Positions 1 to 12,505 of a stretch of DNA of 64,000 nucleotides are shown piece by piece. Both the position numbers and the translations under genes were made by a program. The stretch's first letter is position 1; each line of letters starts with the position of its first letter. This DNA is from Perognathus longimembris pacificus (lineage: Eukaryota > Chordata > Mammalia > Rodentia > Heteromyidae), in assembly GCF_023159225.1 (NCBI RefSeq), contig NC_063180.1, forward strand, positions 8,801,297 to 8,865,296, in the 5' to 3' direction. The notes beneath the pieces are model-generated. The model was not told the origin of the DNA and ran no database searches. It was given only the letters and a program-made list of their open reading frames with translations.

Positions 1-1410
1 CATCCTTATCACTAAGAAATGCCTTTGACAACTGAGGGTGTTTTATTTCTATTACATAATCATGACCCTGCCTTTTCTTTTATTCCTGTTGGACACAACA
101 CTGCATGTTAAAATCATTTAAGTTCTATTTAAACAATAGGGGATGAAGAAACCATCCTAGAAAACATTGGTATGTTTCTATTCTCTGGGAGAAATTTCAG
201 TATCTATTGGGTCATTTACAATCAATTCAGCAGAATCTCCCATCTACAGTGGAAACTGGGAAAAACTATGGCCATCAATTCTGCTAGAGTTCTTAAAGTT
301 TCCCAATCAATTTAGAGGTAAATTGTTTTTTTTTGCACTTCAAAGGAATGCAGCTTTTAAAAACAAAAATTGAAGCAAGAGGCAAGGATGGTCCAGTAAC
401 TTTGTATTTTGGGGTTAGCTGAGCACAATCAGGAATTTGATTAGTCCCATGAAAAAAATGGATGGAAAAAAAAAACCCTCACATAAACAAAAAACAAAGA
501 CAACAAAGGCTGTCTCACAAAGCAATGCCTGTTTGATTTGCTTTGAGGAAGCCAGAGTGGAAGACCCTGGAGAGAGAACTGCTTGAGAAGGGGTAGTCTG
601 AATGCATTTGCTTTCCAGAGTTATTGAGTGCCAAGTAGAAGCAGAAGGCCACATATGGTTGGATCAATTCCAAGTACTGTGATCCAAGTGTTCTCTGAAG
701 CTTGTCTCACCACTGTGGCATTCCTAGGGTCTAGAACAATTCCTGGACTTTACTTTGCTGTTTGTAAAACTAGGGTGTATATGCACAAACCCTGGTTTTT
801 GAGAATGCCAAGGAAACTGGTAATTTGCCTGGCAAGAAAGCCATAAACATAAAAGCATTCTGCCTCACTGTACCCAGCATCTCTCTCTGTTGATCTCTCA
901 CTTTTTGTAAAAATGCTTTCCTTGATTAGAGTTGAGTTGTCTTTCTTTGAATCCTCTTCTCATCTTTGGACTTTCTTTTTAGACTGGGAAGTCCAGCTTT
1001 AGTACGAATCCTGATGAGTCAGTTTGGGCCAATTGTCTCTCCTTGATAATTGAATAAATTCTTTACCTTGGAGGTCTTATTTTCCTGGACTGCCTTTAGC
1101 AGAACCCCCTAGCTTTGATGCTTTTTCTCTTAATATTTGTCTTCCAGTGACTCCTCCCTGATTACAAATCTTTACTTGCTTTTGCTTTATCCAGAGTTGA
1201 GCAACATCTCTCAATTCCACTGCAGACATCATTACAATGGTCTCTGAATAGTCTTCCTTATCACCTCTAACATGTGTCAGAATAATAGAGTCAGTAGTTT
1301 TTATTATTATTTTTCACAAGTGTCAGCTTCACTTTGCATCCCTAGGATCTTATACAGGGCCTGAACCATAAACTTGGTACTCAATTTCTGAAATGAGTAA
1401 AGAACAAAAG
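1..1410. other. unannotated AT-rich sequence
   Basis: I see no recognisable gene or repeat family here. The open frames on both strands are short, have no protein-like composition and no matching splice signals. Probably unique intergenic or intronic sequence, possibly with very old repeats too diverged to recognise by eye. Confidence 0.5.
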
Positions 1411-1416
1411 CTAGAA

Positions 1417-1560
1417 AGAGAGCTGGGCATGGCAGTACACATCTATCCTATCATGACACTCAGGAGGCTGAAGCAAGAGGCTCATGAAAGAGTTCCATGT
1501 CCTCCTGGGTTCCATAACAGGACCATTTTGAGAACAACCAACAACAAACCCAAAAGAATG
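1417..1560 (+). repeat. old B1/7SL-like SINE monomer
   Basis: The stretch reads like a diverged 7SL-derived SINE: a CTGGGCATGGCAGTACACA head, then ACTCAGGAGGCTGAAGCAAGAGG, then an A-rich, CAA-rich tail. The order of motifs fits B1/proto-B1; the divergence implies an old copy. No clear target duplication. Confidence 0.6.
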
Positions 1561-1930
1561 TAACAACAGTAGCAAACCTCCAAAACATGGAAGGAAATAG
1601 ATAGCATAAGTAAGCATAACATATAGGGCTTTTGTATCCCATAGTTTTGTGCCTGTTTTTCTGCTTTGGTATTTACTATGAAGATAGGCTACAGAACACT
1701 CCTGTGTTTGGCTCTCTCAGCTGTAAAGAATGTAGCCTATTTCATATAGTTCCTATGATTAACAAATGAAAGAATATGAACTGTCAAGCACTTGGCATTT
1801 GATCAAAAAATACTTATCATTGTAACAGCCACTAGTAAAATAATAGTAAACTGTTATCTGATCAGCTGGGGGCCTCAGGAAAGTTGTAGTTCCATGTGGA
1901 ACTCTGCATGTTCCAAAGCTTTCCTATTCT

Positions 1931-2015
1931 GTTATGGACTTAATTTTGTCTTTTCAAAATTCATAAGTTGAAACTCTAATACCCAAGATTTCTGGAGGTT
2001 GGGTCTTTAAGGAAG
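1931..2015 (+). repeat. MLT1-like MaLR LTR fragment
   Basis: GTTATGGACTTAATTTTGTC followed by AAAATTCATAAGTTGAAACTCTAATACCCAAG resembles the 5' end of mammalian MLT1 LTRs. Only the first part is present; the next sequence is a DNA transposon (2018 on) that may have interrupted it. Confidence 0.55.
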
Positions 2016-2017
2016 TA

Positions 2018-2336
2018 CAGTCCTCCCTCAATATCTTCTGAGAATTGGTTTCTGGATCCCCATGAATGCCAAATTTGTGAATGTTCACATCCCTTATATA
2101 AAACAGCATAATATTTGCATATAATCTACATACATCCTCCTATATATTAAAAATTACAATATCAACTGTCACGTAAATTCTGTGTAAATGCATGTTATGC
2201 TGAATGGTCAGGGAATAATGATAAGGAAAATACTTTGCACATGCTCAGGACAGGTTCATTTTTTTTCTTGAGTATTTTTTATTTGTGTTTGGTAGCATCA
2301 ACAATGTAGAACCCACAGGTACAGTGGTCTAACTAT
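2018..2336 (+). mobile_element. MER2-like Tigger/pogo MITE
   Basis: The left end CAGTCCTCCCTCAATATCTTC and the following GAGAATTGGTTTCTGGATCCCC, the CCCTTATATAAAACAGCATA block and the right end ACCCACAGGTACAGTGGTCTAACT match the order of motifs I remember for MER2, a non-autonomous pogo-type element. It is flanked by TA on both sides as expected (GTA|CAG and CTA|TAA). No transposase coding remains. Confidence 0.7.
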
Positions 2337-3355
2337 AATTAAAGTTATAGGAGGTCATAAAAGTGTGAGCCTAATCCACTATGTCTATTGCTGTCATAAT
2401 AAGGCAGAGAGACATCACAAACTTCTCACTCTCAGAAGAAAAGCTATGCAAGGATTCTGTGAGATGTTACTGAAAAGTAGAAAAAAAAAAGTCATCACCA
2501 GAGGACTTTGCATCACCTAGATCCCACTAAAAAACATTTTAAGGCCCAATGCTGACAGAGTTCTCCACAATGGAACCCAATCTTCTTCCTTCTACTTTTA
2601 CATTGAAATTTTTCTACCATCGTTATATGTATTCCTCACTAAGTTTGTTTCATTAATTCATGTAGACTTTTATACCCTTTATTGTATTGTGATTACCTAT
2701 TCATCAAACTGTTTTCCAAATGCAAATTGGTAATCAGTATTTTGAATTTATAATTTCATGCAACTGTTGGGCTAATTCATTTGATAAACAAGGCCTGAGA
2801 TGACAAGAAAAATTACAGACAGCTAACACAGACTGGGAAATCTTCATGGAGGAGTAGTCCCATATTAAGGAGAGGCCTTTCATATTTGGTGTCAGAGAGA
2901 AGGTGGAAGGGGATGGGTGGGTGTGGGCCTATAACTGCGCGTAATTAAGCTTTCTAAAGAATAAACTTTCTAGAATACAATAGTTGGGTCCAAGCTACTT
3001 ATTATCTAACCATCATTAATTTTTACTGGCTTCAAATAACTGCTTATTTATTTTGCCCATGAGTCTGAAGTCTAGACAGAGGTTGGCAGGAGTACCATGT
3101 TTCTGTTCTATCTGATATCTGCTGGGTCAACTAGACTGGCAGCTGCAAGGCGATGCACCTAAATAATTGGCCATTCCAAAGCTCAGCCAGTCTGGGAGGC
3201 AGAGCCTCAAGCCCTTGCCAAGTAAGTCTCAGAAAAAATTTCTTTCTGTAGGTATCTTGGGCTTCCCCACAACATGGAGGCTGGGTTCCAAGAGGGAGAA
3301 TTCAAGAATAATCACGTAAATAGAAGTTGTGCATTGTTAATATCTGGATCTGTTG
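2337..3355. other. unannotated sequence
   Basis: No gene, SINE or L1 signature recognised. It includes an AT-rich stretch near 2640-2800 and ordinary mixed sequence after that. Confidence 0.45.
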
Positions 3356-3361
3356 TCAGTT

Positions 3362-3601
3362 GTGGGGCTTGAACTCAGGGCCTGGGCTCTGTCCCTGACG
3401 TTTCATTCCCCCCCCCCCCCCCAAGGCTAGGGCTAGCACTTTACCTCTTTGAGTCTAGCTCCACTTCTAGTATTGAGGGGTTAATTAAAGATAGGAGTTT
3501 CACAGGGACTTTTCTGTCTAGTTGGCTTCCAACTGCAATTTCCAGATCTCTCAGCCTCCTGAGTAGTTAGGATTACAGGCATGAGCCACTAGCGCCCAGC
3601 T
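3362..3601 (-). repeat. dimeric 7SL/Geo-type SINE with internal poly-C
   Basis: Read on the minus strand this is the common two-part SINE of the window: a 7SL/B1-like left part (GGCTCATGCCTGTAATCC-like, 3570-3601) and a tRNA-like right part ending in CCTGAGTTCAAGCCC (3368-3390). A run of 15 C on the plus strand (3408-3422) replaces the usual T-rich linker, so the SINE RNA strand has 15 G. Confidence 0.85.
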
Positions 3602-3741
3602 TACAGTTTCACTTTTATTTTAATCTTTTCAAATTGTCACAGAGCCCAGACTCTAGGGTAGGGATCTTGTTATCTCTCTTTTGATGGGAGGCATGTCAAA
3701 AAATTTTGGTTTTATGTTTTAAATCTGGCATAGTAGATAGT

Positions 3742-3742
<1 letters not shown>

Positions 3743-3793
<51 letters not shown>

Positions 3794-3803
3794 CCCCCCC
3801 CCC
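3743..3803. repeat. (CT)n microsatellite ending in poly-C
   Basis: An almost pure CT run of about 50 bp with one TTT interruption, running directly into 11-12 C. The strand asymmetry makes it a polypyrimidine tract able to form triplex or slipped structures. Confidence 0.95.
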
Positions 3804-4914
3804 ACGAGAAGACTTAGTATCCTGTATGTAAAATTTCTAGGAGGTTTTGATGGGCAAATAAATCTTTGTCCAAAGTTCCTAGGATGGATGAAAATGAACC
3901 ATGAACCTAAGGCTATGAATGAAGCTCCACCTGGAATCCTGCTGGAAATATAGTGAGGAATTGGGTTGACGCCGGGATGTTTTGGTACTACTGCCTGCAA
4001 GATAAATTGCTTCCAGATGAGAACTGAGGAAAAACTTTCAAGTAAATGGACTTGCTGTCAACATACACACTTTTTTCACATTACATTTTACCTGTATTTT
4101 GTAAATATTACAAAAAAATCAATAATGCTGCCATATCGCTGTAACCTAATTTGTCTTCTCTGATTGTGTGAAGCACGAGTAGGCGTTTGGCATTGCAGAC
4201 CTCAGAGACCTATGTTAAACATTTATAGTACTCTTAATCATCTGTCAGAAATGTACAAAGGCATAATGTCTCATTAATAATGATTAAATCATGGAGTCGC
4301 ATACAAGGAGATGTTCCCCTCTTTACTTACATAATGGTCAGTAACCACTAAAACATGGGTCATTTGTAATGCACCCAGCATGTCTGATAAGTAGAAATCT
4401 GCTCGAGGAAATTAAGAAATCCTACTCAGAGACAGGCTTGAAAAAAACACATGAATACAGATCATTGTAGTGTTCATCTAGGGCAAATGGATATGGCTCC
4501 CTGATCAGAGTCAGGTTAAAATTCAGTCAGATAATTGCTAGGAGTGAAGGGATGTGTAAGGAAATGATTTTATTTGCTTTTGGAGGTTAGATCACTCATT
4601 TCCAAATGCCTGGCTTTTGGCTTCTATTCAGAAGTGTATGCATCGTTTTGTGGATAAAGGGGATACATATTTTGATTTGAAATAAGGTCAGGATCAAAGG
4701 CCTCATCTGAATTTTTCAGGACTTGGGGTTTATTTTTGATATTTTTCATAAGAATATAAAAATCTCATAAGAGATTTTAGTAGTATCAGTGTGATTTTAG
4801 CAACTTATAATATTAAAATTGAGTTATATGTATTGCAGGTTAGCCCCTGTTTTCAATAGTCAGCCTAGAGGTTTTTGAAATTTTAGCCTTTAAAATATTT
4901 TACAGAGTTTTGGA
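3804..4914. other. unannotated sequence
   Basis: No recognisable gene or repeat. The short open frames on both strands lack any familiar motif. Confidence 0.45.
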
Positions 4915-4921
4915 TAAGCTC

Positions 4922-5822
4922 AAGTACATTGTTAGTGAGAATGTAAAGTTGTTCAGCCACTCTGGAAAGTGGTATGGAGGTTCCCCAGAAGGCTAAACAT
5001 AGAGCTCCCCTATGATCCAGCAGCCCCACTTTTGGGCATCTACTCAAAAGATTAAAAGCAAGAACATACTAAAGCCACCAGCACAACAATGTTCATCATA
5101 GCACAGTTTGTCATTGCTAAAATATGAAACCAACCCATATGGCCCTCAGTAGACGAATGGATCAGGAAAATGTGGTACATATACACAATGGAATTTTATG
5201 CCTCTATCAGAAAGAATGACATTGACCCATTCATAAGGAAATGGAAGGACTTGGAAAAAATTAAACTAAGTGAAGTGACCCGGACCCAAAGAATCATGGA
5301 CTCTATGCTTTCCCTCATAGGGAATAATTAGTACATATTTAGGTTAGTCATAGCAGAAGATCACAATAGCCCAATAGCGATACCCTTATGAACACATAAG
5401 ATGATGCTACGTGAAATGAACTCCACATTATTGAAACAAGCATTATATCATTGTTGTCATTATTGTCAACATGGCATGTGAAACCATAGATTTTTTTTTG
5501 TGTGTTTTTTGTTGTACCCCAACTATTACTGTATCTCATCTGAGTACCCTGTATACAATATATTAGAACTAGGGTAGGGAAAGGAAATATCAAAATCGAG
5601 AGACAAAGGATATAAAGACAAATGATTCCAAAAGCAATACTTACAAAACCATTTGGTGTAAACCAACTGTACAACTCATTGGGGGGAAAGGGAAAGGGGG
5701 AAGGCCGAGGCAGGGGAAAAATGAGGGAGGAGGTACTAAGTTGAACAAGAAATGTACTCACTGCCTTATGCATGAAACTGTAACCCCTCTGTACATCACT
5801 TTGACAATAAAGAAGTAAATAT
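4922..5822 (+). mobile_element. 5'-truncated L1, ORF2 end plus 3' UTR
   Basis: 4922-5330 carries the conserved C-terminal part of L1 ORF2: CACTCTGGAAAGTGGTATGG, the proline-rich CTATGATCCAGCAGCCCCAC block and the ACAATGGAATTTTATGC block, all broken by stops. 5330-5815 is the L1 3' UTR with a purine-rich stretch (5680-5735) and the tail CTTTGACAATAAAGAAG. 5'-truncated and inactive. It belongs to the same lineage as the 3' UTR at 63351-63600. Confidence 0.9.
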
Positions 5823-5837
5823 TAGATATTTTTTACA

Positions 5838-6018
5838 GAGCCAGGTGCAAATGGCTCATGCCTGTAACCTAGCTACTTAGGAGGCTGAGATCAGAGGATC
5901 AAGGTTCAAAGCTAGCCTGGGAAGGAAAGTCCCTGAGAATCTTATCTCCAATTAGTGAGAAAGTTCAGGGACGGTGCCCAAACCCTGACTTCAAGCTGCA
6001 ATGCTGGCACACAGAAAC
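5838..6018 (+). repeat. dimeric 7SL/Geo-type SINE
   Basis: The head GGCTCATGCCTGTAACCTAG and GAGGCTGAGATCAGAGGATC are the 7SL-like part; the right part is shortened (AGGGACGGTGCCCAAACCCT...). It lies just downstream of the L1 tail, whose A-rich end is a typical landing site. Confidence 0.85.
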
Positions 6019-6469
6019 ATTTACAGGCTGTATTTGTCTTTATAGCAGCTTATATAGTATCAAAGTTTCTGTTTTTTTTTCTTTCATTTTCTTCATTCAG
6101 AGCATCAAAGTTTAACTATTCATACAGGTGACAGTCATATAACCCAATCAAGTAAAGCTGTGGTTCCAGGTTGTTTAGTGTTGTGACAGAGGTCATTTGC
6201 AGTTAGTCTTGGAAGAGCTAACATTCTGTGCCCCTAACATTCCTGTATTCAAACTTTTGAAGTTTTTTATACCTTGCTCATTTGGTCTTCATCCTTGTAC
6301 TTCTGGAATGATAATCAGTAATAGTCTCATCCTTTCCTGTTATCAGTTGCATTTCTATATGGTTGCTGATCACATCCTTGCCCATAGATCTTTGAACATT
6401 GTGAGTGGAAGAATTTGTTAGTTGTTACTATTGAGGAAAATCATCAGAACATACCATTTGTGCTCCACA

Positions 6470-6845
6470 TGGTGATGTGAATCTTGATGGTCAACTTGAT
6501 TGGATGGAGCAGCACCTGGCAGTGAGTGAGCTGCCTCTGAGCCTGTCTGCAAAATGTTTCTGGGTAGAATTAGCTGGAGGAATGGAAGCTCTGATGGTAG
6601 ACAACACTATCCCTTAGATTGCAGGCCTGGTTCAAGGAAAAGGGAAAAATGGAGATAGCCCTCAGAGCACTGGCATCCTTGCTCTGCACCATGGCCACCA
6701 CATGAGCTGATGGGATTCATCACACTCGATCCATAATACTGGGTGGAAATACTTCAGCCTGAGCGAATAATATTTTTCCTTGCTTAAGTTTTTTATACCA
6801 GGCATTCTATCCAATTGGGGAAAAAAGTAACTAAACCACTCATGA
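6470..6845. repeat. ancient interspersed repeat, family uncertain
   Basis: GATGTGAATCTTGATGGTCAACTTGATTGG, followed by GTTCAAGG, CACCACATGAGCTGATGGG and a final AAAAGTAACTAAACCACTC, looks like an old mammalian repeat with the familiar 'gtcaacttgat' start and 'agagtaactaa' end. I cannot assign a family safely. Confidence 0.4.
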
Positions 6846-7947
6846 AGGTTTTAAGAAGGCAGGTCATATCCAAAATGCCTCTTAAAATTTGGTGAGGATT
6901 GACTTTCATAGTATCCAGCCCCCCCCCCCCATGAATGCCTTTACTATGTGTATAAATGCTTTATAAGACTTTTAAGGATGCATCCTATTTTTCAGAACCC
7001 AAATAGAAGTAGAATGGAATCTAGGAGCAAAATTCTGAAAGAAGCCAGAATAAAAATGCAGAACATATCTACAATCTGGTACTTTTATAATAGATGAGCC
7101 TCAAGATGCCCTGTACATATTCTAGAAACTAAATGAAAAGGGATCTTTGATTGGTTGGTCTCTTAAGGAGATGTGTGATTTATTTTGGAGTGTGAACAGC
7201 ATTCATTTTGGGACTCTCCTTACTGAGTGCACTGTGTAGAGGAATAATAACTTTGACCTTTTCTGTCCTAGACCCCTGGGGTTCCATTGAGATATATTTT
7301 ATTGTATCTTTTCACATAGACAGAGAGTGTCACCCATGTCAGTGGAAACTCTATCTATGGGAGGACAGTAAAGTAAGAAGAGTTCAAAAGCAAGCATTAG
7401 TTTACAAATTTCTGCTGGTCTAGCTTAATCAAGAGTCAGCATTAGGGTATTTAAATGAAAGGATAGGTTTTTATGCACCCTGTAATACTTTTTTTCCCTT
7501 TTAATTAAGTTTTAGATAGATGCTAGAAGGCAGAAGAATATGTTTAATATTACACTTCCAGGCAGATGTTGAATGCATGTGCATTTTACATCTGCAATTA
7601 AGTTTAGAGCCAAAGGCTCTAACAGAGAGGGGTGGCTAGAGTAAGGCTGACAGTTTCTGAGAGCTGAGGTGCTAAAGGGAGACTTTCCTTGGCTGATTAT
7701 CAGTTCCTCTGAGCTGGGAAGTGAATGGAAAGAATAGTTGTGTGCAAAGACAGAGGACTGCATTGTGTTTTACTACGTCTGAGAACTTTTGAAGTTTCTG
7801 TTGTAGGGACATGAGGAGCAAAGAAGATAGGCTGATGAACGATAACAGCCAAGATGAAGCATTGCCAAAGGCAGAGGCAAAAAGAAAGTAGAATGGGTAA
7901 TTTGTGGGCATTCCAAGATACATCTAGATGGATCTTTCTGACAAAAT
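6846..7947. other. unannotated sequence with a short poly-C run
   Basis: Apart from a 13-C run at 6918-6930 there is no recognisable repeat or gene. Confidence 0.45.
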
Positions 7948-8090
7948 TATTGATTCATCCATTTGTTTATTTATACAAATCTATCCTTTGAGCACCAACC
8001 TATAGTAACCACTGTGCCTGGTGTTGCGTATGCCAAGAGAAAAGACAAATGATTTAGTTCTCCATATTTTTGTTCTCATTCCAAGGGTGG
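7948..8090 (-). repeat. L2 3'-end fragment
   Basis: ATTCATCCATTTGTTTATTTATAC, GAGCACCAACC and CACTGTGCCTGGTGTTGCG, read on the minus strand, follow the well known L2 3' end order (…cagtgcctggcacatag…caataaatatttgttgaatgaat). Strongly diverged. Confidence 0.6.
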
Positions 8091-8609
8091 ACTGGTGTAC
8101 CTTTTACTGTTCAGAGATGTTTTGGAGGTTACAGTTTGTTCTCCAGCTTCTCTGCAGCAATAACCTTTGAGAGCGGGGGCTAGAGGCCATGTTATGCAGT
8201 CCTGTAACTATTTCACTGTGTGTTCTTGCAATGCCAGAAGTCTTGGTGTCAAAGAATTGTTTCCATTGTCTTTGTTTTGAATTGAGTAAGAAAATACTAG
8301 TTAGGAATGAATGGTTAGCAATACAAATGCATGAGAGTTGTTCAAAGTTGTTCACTACAATAATAGTTGGGAAGCCCTAGTTTTAGGCTGATGGTTTTGA
8401 GACCTCATTGCTGAATCAGAATGGCTGTTTTAAGTGTCAGTAATAGTAGAAAAAAGACCTTTTATTCTTAAGAACCAGCAGGGAATACCTAGAAGAAAAT
8501 GTTCTTGTTCAATTTTCCCTTTCTTTAAAGCAGATGATCAAAGACATCTCTGGTAGCTCTCATTTGAGAAGATGTTTATATACATGAGGAATGGCTTGTT
8601 GGTGAGCTC

Positions 8610-8750
8610 ACTGGCATGCAATGTCTAGCACAATCTCTCCATTTTGCAGGTGAAGAATTTTAGTCTTCGCAAGTGGGGCATTACTTACTAATATCACAAA
8701 GTTAGTAGCAGAGCAAATACAGGTGATTACTGACTTCTAAAAGGGCTCTG
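8610..8750 (+). repeat. MIR SINE fragment
   Basis: CTCCATTTTGCAGGTGAAGAA, then ATTACTTACTAATATCACAAAGTTAGTAGCAGAGC, matches the MIR core order (…cattttacagatgaggaaac…aggtcacacagctagtaagtggcagagc…). Confidence 0.7.
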
Positions 8751-8756
8751 CCCCAA

Positions 8757-9035
8757 TAAATCCAACATCAAGTTGAATATAGCATAAGTTGAAATGCATT
8801 GAAAACATCTTCCCTACTGAACACTGTAGCTTAGCAACACAGTGCATTATAGATTGGCAGTGTTTCCCTTGTGGCTGACTGGGAGCTGCCACTCACTGCT
8901 GCTCACTGTCTCCAGAGAAAGCTTGTATGTCTGGCCTGGAGAAAGACCTCAATTCAAAATACAAAGTGACACAGTATCAAACTGTTTGTTATTTTTGCAT
9001 CATTGTAAATCTGAAAAACAATTAAGTTGAAATAT
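8757..9035 (-). mobile_element. Tigger-like DNA transposon remnant
   Basis: ATAAGTTGAAATGCATTGAAAAC, CCCTACTGAACACTGTAGCTTAGC, AATTCAAAATACAAAG and the end GCATCATTGTAAATCTGAAAAAC follow the motif order of a Tigger-type element whose ends read as 'cgtaagtcgaa'. Diverged and non-coding. Orientation is uncertain. Confidence 0.5.
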
Positions 9036-11707
9036 AGTAATGCCACCTGTATTGTTTTTTCTTTTCTGAATCCAGTTGGCCTATCAATGTGTGTAGTGGG
9101 AGCTGACTTACCCATCGTCCTGGCTCCCATGACAGCACTATGGTATTGCTCCAATGTGTCTTGCTGCAGGGGCAAAATGATGACTCTCAAGGTAATCACT
9201 TTTGCCTTTGCTGGTAGGTGTGCCCTGGCCTGTGTTATGGAAGGTGAACTTTGCTGATGCTCTTTGGAGAAATTTTGCCTCTCTAATAAGAGATAGGACC
9301 TTGAGACTATCCTTGAGAGATTGTTATGGGAGGGAATAGGGCTTAGAGCTGTGGCACTTTCCATGTGCCCATATGAAGAGTCTGATCATTTCCCTGAAAT
9401 TGGCAGACTAGAGAGAATCTAGTCTTGTCTTTGTTGCCATCATTGATCTAAGTAAGCCTTGGGCTGCTGCAGAATTTCTTCTCAAAGAGCTTACACGTAG
9501 TGAATTTGAATAGCAAACAACATTCTAGGATGATATGTATGCACTGCTATGCTGCTACTGAAATTAGCATTGGGGAAAGGGATTACCTTGCATGAGGGAC
9601 TCTGGGTACGATGTGTGGAAGCTCCATAGATGTGGCAGGTGGGAAGCAGGAAGGATAAAACAAAACAAAATATTTTGGGGCTTCTCAATCCAATATTAAC
9701 CAGATTGGTAAAGATTATGAATAAAATTGCTTTCCTAGCATGGTAGATGCTATTATCTGCATAAATCGAATTACTTTTAGCTAAAACTCCATGTACTTTT
9801 ATGAATCAGATAAAGAAAAATGTATTTGCTTTTTGTTGAAAATTATAAATACATAAAATGAGCATCATTAATTGTATTTCAAACCTTCCTTGTTTGCAGA
9901 GCTGAAATTCCCACATTTTACATACATCAATCTGTCTAGTTCATTTTAGATGGATATTATATTTCATCTCCAGGGATTAATTCCTTTGGTTGTATCAGGG
10001 AAGATTTGATTTCATGTATTTGGTTTCATGTTTCCACGTGGCTCTGTTTACAATCTTACCCTTTAACTGGAAATAGGTTCCATTTTTTTCTTTAATAGAA
10101 ATTTCTGAGTTTGCAACAAATTTGATTTGTGGCCATGAGGGAAGAAGGATGAAGCATCTTAAGACAGAAATTCCAGAGCTTTGGCATGGGTTACTGGCTC
10201 TGCAGCTATCTCTGCTCGGGTGCTTTCTCAGATAATCCCAGATGCCTGTCTGAAAATGTGTCTGGGTAAACACTATATGTCATGGAGATGCTGACGCCTT
10301 GAAAAAAGAGTTGGTCACAACTTAAATACGAAAGGGAGAAGTCTATCTAAGTTACAACGCAGCTGTTCTCCTGAACACATCACTGTGGTCAAAATGAAGC
10401 TGTAGTTCTAGATGGCTTGTTGAGAAAGCTCACTTTGATATGTGGTTGAGTGAAAATAATGAGCTTCACAGTAGAATCTGACACCATGTAGTAAAGGTTA
10501 TTCTGTTGTGCATACCATATAGACACTGCATAGTTATGCTGCATATACATGATACCAATGCAATGACAAGTTCTGGAGAGAGAGAGGCTGGTGGGTGGCA
10601 GTGGTTATCTCTGTGGAGGATAGCACAGTAGGTGATGGTACAGCAGATATGGGGCTTATCTGTATAAGTTGAGAGATTTTTTTCTATGTATTTTATAAGG
10701 ATATCAGGCTCAAGAATTACCCAAATTATTTTAAAAAGAAAAGAGAAACCAGATAGAAACAATAGTTTCAATAGATGGTTCTGGACATGGGGTCCATGGG
10801 GAGCACAAGGTCAGATTCTTCCCTTACAGCTGGGTTGTTAGGTGAGTTTCTTATCTTCCTGGGTCCAGCAAAAATAACTTTGCAAAGTTGTTATGAGAGT
10901 TATATTCAAAATGTATAGTCAGTCCTTGGTTCAGGAAATAAATGACAACTTTCTTCTAGTCCTTGTATTTGGGATGCTGACTGCCTGGTCCCAGCTTCAG
11001 AACTGGCCTGGCCTTTTTACAGTCAGAATCTGGTGTCTCTTATTGATCCTTTAAAAAACAACAGCAACATGTTTTTGATTGAAAAATTCATGTTATATGA
11101 AGTAAGATTGCTAGGAATAAAAAAAACACTGCATAAATTTACTGACTTACCAGTGGACTCCAAAGAAATTGACTTCAGAGAAGTTGAAAGCAGTGTTGTG
11201 GTTACCAGAGGCAGGGGGCAGTAGAGGAGAGGAAGGGATGCAAAGATGGGGTTCCTTGAAACTTCTGTTGCAAGGATCCCTTTTTCTTGTCCTTCCAACT
11301 GCTTATACAGAATTCTTCCAGCGCAGTTAATTATCTCCCTGGTGAAAGACTTAAACAAAGGAAGAAACTCCATTGGCATCATTTGGATTGTTTGCCTCTG
11401 ATGAACATTAAGAGGTATGTTTTCAGTTCCTGGAAATTCTGAGGCTTGATTTTCCTCTGATGGTTCTCTTCCTGAAGCTGTTCTTTGTATGAAAGTGGGC
11501 ATTTATAAATCAATAGGATTTTGCCTGACAGCCAGCTGTGAAAAGATACAAGTGGCACCTGCAGATGCCTGGAAAGCAGTTGGGGAGCCACCTTGGCCTT
11601 TGTAATAGGAGTCCTGCTGCCTCCTGGGAGAAGAGACTCCCATGTGGGCCCATTTGCTGGTTCATGGAGAGTTTATGTGGAACAAGAAAGAATAGGTGCA
11701 TGTGTAC

Positions 11708-11709
<2 letters not shown>
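9036..11709. other. unannotated sequence
   Basis: A 2.7 kb stretch without recognisable young repeats or exons. Composition is ordinary AT-rich. Any old repeats here are beyond recognition by eye. Confidence 0.4.

Positions 11710-11743
<34 letters not shown>
11710..11743. repeat. (CA)n microsatellite
   Basis: A pure CA run of about 17 units; not attached to a SINE that I can see. Confidence 0.97.
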
Positions 11744-11745
<2 letters not shown>

Positions 11746-12251
11746 TACAAAATCAGTGTCCCTAGTGAGATTTCTAGGATGATGGAAAATTGACTTTTTA
11801 ATACTTTTTGTTCTACTGTTTACAGAGTGAATTTGTAGTACACTTGTTTATTTAAAAAATGTGTCAAAGCCCCAGTTTCTTATTGCCCTTATTTCTGGTT
11901 AATAACATGTAAATTAAGTTTCACATTGTCGGTAGATGAAAGCCTTCTTGGACATATACTAAATACTTATATAAAGGAGTTGCCATTTACCAAAGCCCTA
12001 TTTTTTTAATTCTACTATATAAGTGCTAAACACTAAAACAAAGAAGGTTAGTAATGTGATGCTTCTCCTGGTAACTAAATTACTTGTTGATATTATTTAA
12101 AAATAATCTGTGAGGGTAAAGAAGGTCTGGCTCATTCCACTTGGAGATCTGACTGTAGTACCGTTTTCCATTAGAGCCATTTCTTCTGTCTCCACAGGCA
12201 CTGCCATATAGGATTTGTAATTATTTTTTTCTAAAACCCTATTAAAATATT

Positions 12252-12505
12252 ACTTCCCAGCTGATTGCTGGTGGCTTATGATTATAACCTCAGCCTCAAG
12301 AGGCTGAGATCTGAGGATTGTGGTTTGAAGCTAGCCCAGGCAAGAAAGTGTAAGACTCTTATTGACAGTTATCTCCAATAACAACAAAAAAAGCCAGAAG
12401 TAGAGCTGTGGGTACACTGGTAGAACATTAGCCATGAGGAAAAGAGCTTAGGGACATCATCTAGGACCTGAATTCGAGTACCAGAATTAGCATCCCCCAA
12501 AAGAA
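12252..12505 (+). repeat. dimeric 7SL/Geo-type SINE, diverged
   Basis: The left part has GGTGGCTTATGATTATAACC and AAGAGGCTGAGATCTGAGG; the right part has CCAGAAGTAGAGCTGTGG, TAGAACATTAGCC and the B-box-like CCTGAATTCGAGTACCAG. More diverged than most copies here, so older. Confidence 0.8.

Noticed and set aside
5348..5773. Minus-strand 141-codon frame
   Set aside because: It is antisense to the L1 3' UTR; the purine-rich tract gives a proline/serine-rich translation without meaning. The same holds for 63297-63551.
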